Assembly (NCBI GenBank): GCA_964612425.1
Contig: CAZTDX010000010.1
Span: 1 to 64,000 of the forward strand
Origin: CAUJGP01 sp964612425
GTDB lineage: Bacteria; Bdellovibrionota; Bdellovibrionia; Bdellovibrionales; Bdellovibrionaceae
Direction of reading: 5' to 3'
DNA: 64,000 nt
This document shows positions 1 through 6,450 of this stretch, one piece after another; positions within the stretch are counted from its first letter, which is position 1; the number at the start of each line of letters is the position of its first letter. A program made the position numbers and the translations under genes. The notes below the pieces were generated by a model that had not been told where the DNA came from, made no database searches, and was given only the letters and a program-made list of their open reading frames with translations.

Positions 1-1
1 C

Positions 2-24
2 AACCAATCTAACTGATTGGTTTT
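2..24 (+). terminator. Hairpin, possible terminator of an upstream gene
   Basis: An 8-bp perfect inverted repeat (2-9 with 15-22) has a 5-nt loop and only four T after it. It lies just before a better terminator, so it may be half of a tandem pair ending a gene outside the window. Confidence 0.35.
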
Positions 25-40
25 ACTGAAGAAACTAAGT

Positions 41-72
41 AAAGGTTAGCCAAAAGCTAACCTTTTTTTTTT
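41..72 (+). terminator. Rho-independent terminator
   Basis: A perfect 10-bp stem (41-50 with 56-65) with a 5-nt loop runs into an unbroken T tract to position 72. Its A/T symmetry means it could also work on the other strand. It separates whatever lies upstream from the helicase gene. Confidence 0.8.
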
Positions 73-172
73 GCTTTGGACCATTGGATTTTGAGGACTG
101 TTTTTTTAACCAACAAAATTTGCCAAAGCATAGCATAAATAAAAATAATGCAACTTTGATTTAAGAGGTTTG

Positions 173-2869
173 ATGGAACTAATTGTTTTTCCAAACGGTG
201 GATTTCACTTAGAAGGAGCTGAAAAATCAGAAGACGCTGAAACTCTTTTAGAGGCATTTGAGCGTGGACCGGGATTTGGACTTCTGGAATTAGACTCTTG
301 GAATTCGCATGAATCTGAGTCAGAATCTCTTTTTTATTGGAAGGATTTTGTTCGTATTTATTTAGCCTTGTTTGTAGCGACACCTGATCTCGAAAATCGA
401 GATCTATCCAAACATCCAATTCAAATTCCCTTTCCGGATGATGAACTAAATCGTTTTATTATAACAGCTCCTCCTATTAAGGGGTCTGAATACATTAATA
501 GCGATCATCTAATGAGTATTTGGCTTCAAATTGAAGAAAGTCTAAGAATTGAAATCAAAGAGTCAGGAAAGAACATTAGGGATTACTTTTCTGCCAGCCA
601 TTCAAATTGGAATCTTTTGGGTCGAGTTTGTTTTCATTTAGCGGAAAATAAAAAATCTGAGCAAACCCCATTTGCATTTCTTGCAACCTATGCACATCAA
701 ATTTCAACTGAAGGTAAAGCAAAACATCTTCCTTTAGGAAAAGCTCTCGAAGAATATTCAGGAATTAAAAATAAAAACTTGCTGCTTCGCCTACTTTCAC
801 CGATTCATAAGGCGTCCCAAGAAAGTGCGTTTTTAAGTGAGATCGTCAAGTCTGGAGCCATTTATCATCCTCAGGCGTGGACCCCATCAGAGACTTACAA
901 ATTTTTAAAAGATATTCCACTTTTTGAAAAATCAGGTATTGTTGTAAGGGTTCCCAATTGGTGGAAACCTAAAAATCCCACCACACCTCAAATTACAGTT
1001 AGAATTGGGGAGAAAAAACCTGGAGAAGTGGGCATCAATGCGATGTTGGATTTTTCGGCTAACTTAGTACTTGGAGAGGATGAAATTTCTGAAAAGGAAG
1101 TTCAAGAATTACTTTCTCGAAGTGATCATCTTGTCTTTTTTAAGGGGCAGTGGGTTGCTGTTGATCAGGAAAAGCTCTCTGATTTATTGTCGAAATGGAA
1201 GCAAATCGGAAAAGCTGTGAATGGTGAAGGATTAACTTTTGGTGAAGGTTTAAGATGGTTGTCTGGCCTAGAGCGTGGCGGAGATAAAATTTACAGTAGT
1301 GATTCTGCAGATGAGAGCAACATAACTCGAGTACAAGCTGGAGAGTGGCTAAAAGAGGCTCTCTGTGAGCTTCGAAATCCTGGAATTGATAAAAAATTGC
1401 AAAAAACATTGAGCGTGCACCTTAAAGCAAATCTGAGGCCGTATCAAAGCCAAGGTGTATCTTGGCTTTATACCCTCAATCAAATGCAAGTTGGTGCTGT
1501 GCTCGCGGATGATATGGGGCTCGGTAAAACCATTCAGATTATCTCTCTTTTGCTCATCAAAAAGCATTTTAATATCACTCGTTCAAAGCAGAAAAGTTTG
1601 ACTCAAACTCTACTCGTGGTGCCAGCTTCACTTATTGGTAACTGGAAAAATGAGTTTGAAAGATTTGCGCCCTCTTTAAAACTCTGGATTGCTCACCCTT
1701 CAGGTAATGGTGTTAATCAACCATCTGATTCTAATTCTGATTTTGATTTATTGATTACAACCTACGGATCAATTGCGCGCTATGAGTGGATATCAAAGTT
1801 AAACTGGAATTTAGTTATCGCCGACGAAGCACAAAGTATAAAAAATCCATCAGCCAAACAAACTAAGGCCCTTAAAAATACCAAATCAAATCACAAAATA
1901 GCTCTCACTGGAACTCCGGTGGAAAATAATTTATCGGATCTCTGGTCATTATTTGATTTTGTCTCGCCTGGATTACTTGGTTCAGCTAAAGCTTTTGAGG
2001 CTTTTATGAAATCTAAACAGGACAAAAAGAATCCATATGCCTCCCTTAGAAATCTAGTAAAGCCTTATATTCTACGCCGTCTTAAAACAGATAAAAGTGT
2101 CATCAATGATTTGCCTGATAAAACCGAAGTTAAAAGTTTTTGCCATCTTACCAAATCTCAATTGGCGCTTTATCAAAAATCTGTTGAGTCACTTTCTCAA
2201 GAAATTAAAAGTTTGGAAGGAATTAAGCGACGGGGAGTTGTCCTGTCGTACCTCATGAGATTCAAACAAATCTGCAATCATCCGTCATTGTTCGTAAAAA
2301 ACGGCGATTTTAGCCCTAGTCAAAGTGGTAAGTTTCAAAAATTAAAGGAAATTTGTGAAGTCATTTCGCAAAAGCAGGAAAAAGTTTTGGTTTTTACTCA
2401 ATTTAAAGAAATGACAGAGCCTTTGGCGCAATTTTTGGAAGTCATTTTTGAAAGACCGGGATTGATTCTTCATGGCGAAACTCCAGTGAAAAAACGGGCC
2501 GAAATGGTGAATGACTTTCAAAAAGATTCAGGACCTCCTTTTTTTGTGCTATCCTTAAAAGCGGGTGGAACGGGACTTAATTTAATCCACGCTTCCCACG
2601 TCATTCATTTTGATCGATGGTGGAACCCAGCAGTTGAAAATCAAGCAACCGACAGAGCCTTTCGTATCGGGCAAAAAAAGAACGTGCTTGTCCATAAATT
2701 TATTTGTCAGGGCACTCTTGAAGATAAAATTGATAATCTCATAGAGATGAAAAGACAGATGTCGCAAGAAATTTTGGAAGGAACTAATGAGACTCTTTTA
2801 ACAGAACTTTCTAGTGACGAATTAATCAAAATTGTTTCCCTTGACATCGCTTCAGCCTCCGAGGACTAA
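173..2869 (+). CDS. SNF2-family DEAD/DEAH helicase
   Basis: A large ATP-dependent DNA translocase of the bacterial SNF2 type (898 aa). The N-terminal ~420 residues are a poorly conserved helicase-associated region. The SF2 core follows: Walker A (DDMGLGKT) near residue 448, DEAQ box near 551, motif III (ALTGTPVENN) near 580, and the C-terminal motifs GGTGLNL and DRWWNPAVENQATDRAFRIGQ-type near 798-830. The ATG at 173 is preferred over the in-frame TTG at 170 because an AGAGG sits four bases upstream of it. A SWIM zinc-finger protein follows 25 bp downstream, the usual bacterial partner. Likely role is chromatin or transcription-complex remodelling or DNA repair; the exact substrate is not known. 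Confidence 0.93.
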   Translation: MELIVFPNGGFHLEGAEKSEDAETLLEAFERGPGFGLLELDSWNSHESESESLFYWKDFVRIYLALFVATPDLENRDLSKHPIQIPFPDDELNRFIITAPPIKGSEYINSDHLMSIWLQIEESLRIEIKESGKNIRDYFSASHSNWNLLGRVCFHLAENKKSEQTPFAFLATYAHQISTEGKAKHLPLGKALEEYSGIKNKNLLLRLLSPIHKASQESAFLSEIVKSGAIYHPQAWTPSETYKFLKDIPLFEKSGIVVRVPNWWKPKNPTTPQITVRIGEKKPGEVGINAMLDFSANLVLGEDEISEKEVQELLSRSDHLVFFKGQWVAVDQEKLSDLLSKWKQIGKAVNGEGLTFGEGLRWLSGLERGGDKIYSSDSADESNITRVQAGEWLKEALCELRNPGIDKKLQKTLSVHLKANLRPYQSQGVSWLYTLNQMQVGAVLADDMGLGKTIQIISLLLIKKHFNITRSKQKSLTQTLLVVPASLIGNWKNEFERFAPSLKLWIAHPSGNGVNQPSDSNSDFDLLITTYGSIARYEWISKLNWNLVIADEAQSIKNPSAKQTKALKNTKSNHKIALTGTPVENNLSDLWSLFDFVSPGLLGSAKAFEAFMKSKQDKKNPYASLRNLVKPYILRRLKTDKSVINDLPDKTEVKSFCHLTKSQLALYQKSVESLSQEIKSLEGIKRRGVVLSYLMRFKQICNHPSLFVKNGDFSPSQSGKFQKLKEICEVISQKQEKVLVFTQFKEMTEPLAQFLEVIFERPGLILHGETPVKKRAEMVNDFQKDSGPPFFVLSLKAGGTGLNLIHASHVIHFDRWWNPAVENQATDRAFRIGQKKNVLVHKFICQGTLEDKIDNLIEMKRQMSQEILEGTNETLLTELSSDELIKIVSLDIASASED

Positions 2870-2894
2870 TTATTAAAATTTCGATGGAGGCGCC

Positions 2895-3782
2895 ATGTAT
2901 AGATGGGGATGGAGACCTTATGTTCCAGTTGCGGAGAGACGAAAAAAAGGTGAAAAGGCTGCCGCAAAACTGGTGAAAAAGGGTGAAAAAATTGAGCCGA
3001 TTAAAATTAATGGGCGAGCAATTGCGAAATCCTTTTGGGGTAGAGCCTGGTGCGATCACCTTGAATCCTTTAGCGACTACGCCAACCGACTCCCCAGAGG
3101 TCGCACTTATGTTCGAAATGGCTCGGTCATTCATTTGAAAATTGAAGAGGGAGTAGTTACAGCTTTTGTTCAGGGTTCTGATCTCTATAAAATTTCTGTT
3201 ATGATTAAATCAGTAGACTCCAAAAAATGGAAGGATATTTCAAAGCGTTGCTCCGGTGAGATGGGTTCTGTTATTGAATTAATGCAGGGTAGGCTATCCA
3301 ATGAAGTTATGAAAACTATCACTGACAGGCAGGATGGGCTATTTCCTAAGCCTAAAGAAATTTCCCTAAAATGTTCTTGCCCTGATTCAGCCTACTTGTG
3401 CAAACACTTAGCCGCTGTAATGTATGGAATTGGTTCGCGTTTGGATAATGAGCCAGAGCTTCTTTTTAAGCTTCGAAAAGTTGATCCCTTGGACCTAATC
3501 AATAACGTAGCTATTGAGACCTCTGGAAAAGGAGTACAAAAAACTAAGTCTTTGGAAGGCCAAGATCTTTCAAATCTGTTTAATATTGATTTGGACGAAG
3601 GCGACATTACAGCAAATACTAAGGCTGTTAAAAATAAAGAAAAGATCCCAGGAAAAAAACTATCTAAAAAACTGAAAGCAGTTTCGGTAAGAGGTATCAG
3701 TAAGTTGAGTACAAAGTCTTTAAAGAATAAAAAAGCCACGTCAAATTTGAAAGCAACTGTAAAAAAGTTAGTTCGGGCTTAA
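2895..3782 (+). CDS. SWIM zinc-finger protein
   Basis: A 295-aa protein with the SWIM signature Cys160-x-Cys162-x6-Cys169-x-His171, a zinc finger proposed to bind DNA or protein. The N-terminal half matches the conserved region of the SWIM proteins that accompany SNF2 helicases (aromatic start MYRWGWRPYVP, then FWGRAWCDHLE). Residues after about 235 are a lysine-rich, low-complexity tail that could bind nucleic acid. A GGAGG lies six bases before the ATG. Its position directly after the helicase suggests co-transcription and a joint complex. Confidence 0.88.
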   Translation: MYRWGWRPYVPVAERRKKGEKAAAKLVKKGEKIEPIKINGRAIAKSFWGRAWCDHLESFSDYANRLPRGRTYVRNGSVIHLKIEEGVVTAFVQGSDLYKISVMIKSVDSKKWKDISKRCSGEMGSVIELMQGRLSNEVMKTITDRQDGLFPKPKEISLKCSCPDSAYLCKHLAAVMYGIGSRLDNEPELLFKLRKVDPLDLINNVAIETSGKGVQKTKSLEGQDLSNLFNIDLDEGDITANTKAVKNKEKIPGKKLSKKLKAVSVRGISKLSTKSLKNKKATSNLKATVKKLVRA

Positions 3783-3830
3783 AGTGAAGTTCCCTATGCA
3801 AAAAATAACTAACTATCTTTTTAAAAATGA

Positions 3831-4064
3831 AATTCTAATTATTTTTCCAGTAATTTTTATTCAAATAAATCTAAATGGGGCAATCACATAAAGATTCTCC
3901 ACTTTGGTGGATATTATAGTTTCTATGCTCACCTTGAAAAAGTATTAATTAATAATGGTCAATTTGTGAAACAAGGCGATCCCATAGGGATTGAGGGCGC
4001 CACAGGACTTGCAGGGCACCGATACCTTCACTGGAGTATTCAGAAAATTCCAGGAAAAAAATAA
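3831..4064 (+). pseudogene. Relic of an M23 (LytM) peptidase domain
   Basis: One reading frame, open from 3831 to the TAA at 4062-4064, encodes a recognisable C-terminal piece of a zinc peptidase M23 domain: a WGNHIKILHFGGYYSFYAHL-type stretch, then VKQGDPIGIEGATGLAG and YLHWSIQ. There is no start codon, and a TGA closes the frame at 3828. The first zinc-binding half of the domain is missing. The final His-x-His is degraded to Tyr-Leu-His, and several residues before it appear lost. This is a truncated, non-functional remnant of a cell-wall hydrolase. Confidence 0.7.
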
Positions 4065-4167
4065 AGAAGAATGGGAAAAGCAAGTTTTGTCTTTGCAAAA
4101 GGCACCAAGAGTCGTTTCAACTTGTTTCTTTGCGAGTTTGGGCAAAGCCATGTTAATTCCCTTTAAA

Positions 4168-4536
4168 TTATGCAGCTTTCAAATCAAACTCAATCTGTTC
4201 GTACTCAACAACTGGAGTCTTCATAGTGCGGCCGTTGACGGTAGATGTTTTTATCTTGATGGCACCGACAGTTTCGAAAAAGAGGATGATCTTATTTAAG
4301 TTAGAGACATCCTTATTTATTAGCTTAGCGAGCTCATAGACAGATTTTGGTTTGTGAACTAAGATCACCGATAAAATTCCTAAATTCCTCACAAAACGAT
4401 CGAAGTCCTTCTTGTTGTCAAAAGAGAGTTCAAAATGATCGGCTCTTAAACGCCCTTTGCGAGCGTTCTTCAGTGCTTTTTTGAAGTCTGAGAGCGTTTC
4501 GCTGGAAGACTTAATGGAAACAATCAACTTTTTCAT
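4168..4536 (-). CDS. tumA: TumA-like antitoxin, HTH regulator
   Basis: A 122-aa protein with a winged-helix/HTH region at about residues 60-100 (SVYELAKLINKDVSNLNKII), matching the DNA-binding proteins paired with TumE toxins. The start codon overlaps the stop of the upstream toxin gene by four bases (ATGA), and a TAGGAG lies seven bases upstream, so the two are translationally coupled. Expected role: neutralise TumE and repress the module promoter. Family assignment comes from sequence pattern and context, not a search. Confidence 0.72.
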   Translation of the reverse strand: MKKLIVSIKSSSETLSDFKKALKNARKGRLRADHFELSFDNKKDFDRFVRNLGILSVILVHKPKSVYELAKLINKDVSNLNKIILFFETVGAIKIKTSTVNGRTMKTPVVEYEQIEFDLKAA

Positions 4537-4823
4537 AACTTCACTCCTAACTCTTTAAGGACCATCATCTCGAAGTCGGCAATCAATTGGTCGTCGCTAA
4601 TATACTCGTACGAAAACTCACGGTCATTGACGTGCACGTGAGGACCCTTGGGATGGTGATTGTCCAAAAGAACATAGTCATCGGTCTTCAGGTCCTTGCA
4701 AATTAGCCCATACTTGATGCCATCCGGGTACTTGGGTGACTTGCCAACCTCGTGTATCGAAAGTTCTATTACAAACCGATCATGGACCTTGCTCTTGAGG
4801 TAATACCTGAGGTGGGACTTCAT
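4533..4823 (-). CDS. tumE: TumE-family toxin
   Basis: A 96-aa protein carrying the family core: LLDNHHPKGPHVHV, then a short beta segment (REFSYEYIS) and an acidic C-terminal helix. The His-rich HHPKGPHxH motif is the hallmark of TumE (DUF6516) toxins. The molecular target of this family is not settled. Toxin first, antitoxin second, with a 4-bp overlap, is the usual order for this pair. No clear Shine-Dalgarno is seen and the predicted leader is very short, so translation may be nearly leaderless. Confidence 0.75.
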   Translation of the reverse strand: MKSHLRYYLKSKVHDRFVIELSIHEVGKSPKYPDGIKYGLICKDLKTDDYVLLDNHHPKGPHVHVNDREFSYEYISDDQLIADFEMMVLKELGVKL

Positions 4824-4825
4824 AT

Positions 4826-4846
4826 GCGTACGCTAACACCATTATA
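4826..4846 (-). promoter_or_regulatory. Candidate tumEA promoter and operator
   Basis: On the minus strand a perfect TATAAT (4841-4846) lies about 18 bases before the tumE start codon; no good -35 box is visible. A perfect 8-bp palindrome, GCGTACGC (4826-4833), sits between the -10 and the start, where a bound antitoxin could block transcription. Operator function is inferred. Confidence 0.45.
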
Positions 4847-4957
4847 GGTAAATGTAAACCAATATATTGCTTCGTGGTGAGTGGTGGTGGTGCGGATGTC
4901 TTCGTCGTCAGGGAGCGCTTATCCATTTAATTGGGGTAAAGCTTACAACACTCAGTC

Positions 4958-5377
4958 CTAGATTTTCACATCTACGGCTGGGTATTCTTCTCGGTAACTT
5001 TCCCCAGTTGAATCATAATAAGTTACCTTTCGATCTACGAAATCAACGTCGTAACTAATAACACCGGCCATCCAAGCTGCTTGCAAGAATTCGGGGAAAG
5101 TACTGCGACCTTCTTGATCTGTTCTAATTGCAATGATCAAGGCCTCACGATTAAACTTGGGAATTTCATGCGTCCCTATGATGAGAGGTGTCCCTTGTTG
5201 TACAATAGAACCTTCCTTCATCAGATAAACAGATTGGCAAGAAGGTAAAGTCCAGCGATTCAATTGAACTCCTGCCTGGCGGAGAACTTCCGCAAGAATA
5301 GGGAAGCCGCCAATCTTTGGTCGAATCGACAATGCGTATTTTTGGGTCTCAATGAGTTTATCAATTAATTTACTCAT
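4958..5377 (-). CDS. DUF1398 family protein
   Basis: A 139-aa protein whose C-terminal half matches DUF1398 (STFPEFLQAAWMAGVISYDVD, then KVTYYDSTGE). Function is unknown for the family. It starts 14 bases after the end of the reconstructed MarR reading frame, with AAGGAG upstream of its ATG, so it is the second gene of a marR operon and probably under MarR control. No signal peptide or membrane segment is seen. Confidence 0.8.
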   Translation of the reverse strand: MSKLIDKLIETQKYALSIRPKIGGFPILAEVLRQAGVQLNRWTLPSCQSVYLMKEGSIVQQGTPLIIGTHEIPKFNREALIIAIRTDQEGRSTFPEFLQAAWMAGVISYDVDFVDRKVTYYDSTGESYREEYPAVDVKI

Positions 5378-5450
5378 GGTTTTCTCCTTTTTTATTCAAT
5401 TGGATTTGTATTGAGCTTGTGATGACTGGTGAGTTTCAATAGGGTCTTCA

Positions 5451-5861
5451 TCAGTTTTTTTGTTCAGATTGCGAGAGAACAGAAAAAAACGTCTCATCAT
5501 TTTGATCAGCGATTTTAGCCAATTTTGGAACGAGTTTGATAGCATTCGCGGTGAGTTTAATTTCTTGGTAGCGGCGGTCTTCAGAAGACTCTGCTCGCTT
5601 AACGAACCCTTTATGGAGGAGTCGATCTATGAGTTTTGAAACGGCTCCTCGAGTTAATCCCGTCAGTTCTGCAACGACACTGGGTGAGGTTTTCTCCTCG
5701 CTTGAGTACATTTCTCTGAGAATCACCCATTCTGCGACAGTGACCTCACTTGCCGCTAGTTTATTTGCAAACGAATGAGAAACAGCATTTGAAACAACTC
5801 TTAAATGGTATCCTAAGTGGGATTTGAGATCACTTGCCTCTAGCTTACTCGATTTTTTCAT
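5451..5861 (-). CDS. MarR-family regulator with C-terminal frameshift
   Basis: A 136-aa winged-helix repressor: a long first helix, a wHTH at about residues 55-105 (AELTGLTRGAVSKLIDRL) and the wing motif EDRRYQEIKLT. The protein stops just after QSEQKN, earlier than usual. The next frame continues KLMKTLLKLTSHHKLN to a TAA at 5392-5394, exactly how MarR proteins normally end. The switch lies in a run of seven A (5455-5461, T on the plus strand); one extra base would give a normal 156-aa protein. The lost part is the C-terminal dimerisation helix. Its promoter contains a matching palindrome, so it is probably self-regulating. Confidence 0.85.
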   Translation of the reverse strand: MKKSSKLEASDLKSHLGYHLRVVSNAVSHSFANKLAASEVTVAEWVILREMYSSEEKTSPSVVAELTGLTRGAVSKLIDRLLHKGFVKRAESSEDRRYQEIKLTANAIKLVPKLAKIADQNDETFFSVLSQSEQKN

Positions 5862-5881
5862 ATTTTACGGTCCTCACGTCC

Positions 5882-5909
5882 ATAATAGTTTACTAGGAAA
5901 CTATTGCAA
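5882..5909 (-). promoter_or_regulatory. marR promoter with MarR-type operator
   Basis: Minus-strand elements TTGCAA (5904-5909) and TATTAT (5882-5887) are spaced by 16 bases. Across spacer and -10 lies a perfect inverted repeat, AATAGTTT-N6-AAACTATT (5884-5905), the size and layout of a MarR dimer site. A further half-site AATAGTTT is at 5983-5990. This points to auto-repression. Confidence 0.65.
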
Positions 5910-6021
5910 AGGAAATTAATCGCTTTTGCGAAGAGGGACTCATTTTGAGCTAAAATCCTTTAAACATGACTGTTGAGTGGGTAATAGTTTTTTCATGAAT
6001 TCTCACTTTGAGTTATTGATA

Positions 6022-6050
6022 TTGACACTATACCCCAGGTATAGTATATT
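6022..6050 (+). promoter_or_regulatory. csoR-copA promoter with CsoR-type operator
   Basis: A consensus -35 (TTGACA, 6022-6027) and a near-consensus -10 (TATATT, 6045-6050) are exactly 17 bases apart. The spacer is filled by a perfect 8-bp inverted repeat around three bases, ACTATACC-CCA-GGTATAGT (6027-6045). The ATACC/GGTAT arms resemble known CsoR-family operators. Repressor binding here would directly block RNA polymerase and be released by Cu(I). Confidence 0.8.
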
Positions 6051-6079
6051 AGTTAATATCGTTTCGTGAGGAGTCAGTC

Positions 6080-6433
6080 ATGCAAAACAAAGCTCATAAT
6101 CAATCTAAAGCACCTAAAAAAACTAAAAAGTCGAAAGGTGAGCAGCATAAGGAAGTTGTAGGTGGCGGTGATCCTCATCCAGATCATTCGCGCCACTTAA
6201 CAAGATTGAATCGAGCGAAAGGGCAAATTGAGGGAATCGAACGAATGATCGTTAACCGACGATATTGTCCTGACATCATCGCGCAACTGAAGGCCGCTTC
6301 GTCGGCCCTTAAAGCTATCGAGGCAGAGATTTTTAAGTCTCATCTTAGAGGTTGTGTGAAAGAGGCGTTTAGTGCTGACGACTTATTTAAATCAGAAGAA
6401 AAAATTCAAGAGATAGTAAAGCTAGTTTACTAG
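6080..6433 (+). CDS. csoR: CsoR-family Cu(I)-sensing repressor
   Basis: A 117-aa all-helical repressor of the CsoR/RcnR family (DUF156). It has Cys63, His88 and Cys92; the spacings of 25 and 4 are identical to the Cu(I) ligands Cys36/His61/Cys65 of Mycobacterium tuberculosis CsoR. The core motif HLTRLNRAKGQIEGIERMI is intact. The first ~38 residues are an unusual Lys/His-rich extension, possibly an extra metal-binding or disordered tail. GAGGAG precedes the ATG. The copA gene starts 17 bases downstream, and the operator lies in the shared promoter. Confidence 0.93.
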   Translation: MQNKAHNQSKAPKKTKKSKGEQHKEVVGGGDPHPDHSRHLTRLNRAKGQIEGIERMIVNRRYCPDIIAQLKAASSALKAIEAEIFKSHLRGCVKEAFSADDLFKSEEKIQEIVKLVY

Positions 6434-6450
6434 AAAGTAAGAGATTTTAT

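Noticed and set aside
3991..4299. 102-aa plus-strand frame between the M23 relic and tumA
   Set aside because: It overlaps both the relic in another frame and the tumA gene on the other strand, with no ribosome site.
4867..5058. 63-aa plus-strand frame
   Set aside because: It overlaps the DUF1398 gene on the other strand and has a composition typical of non-coding DNA.
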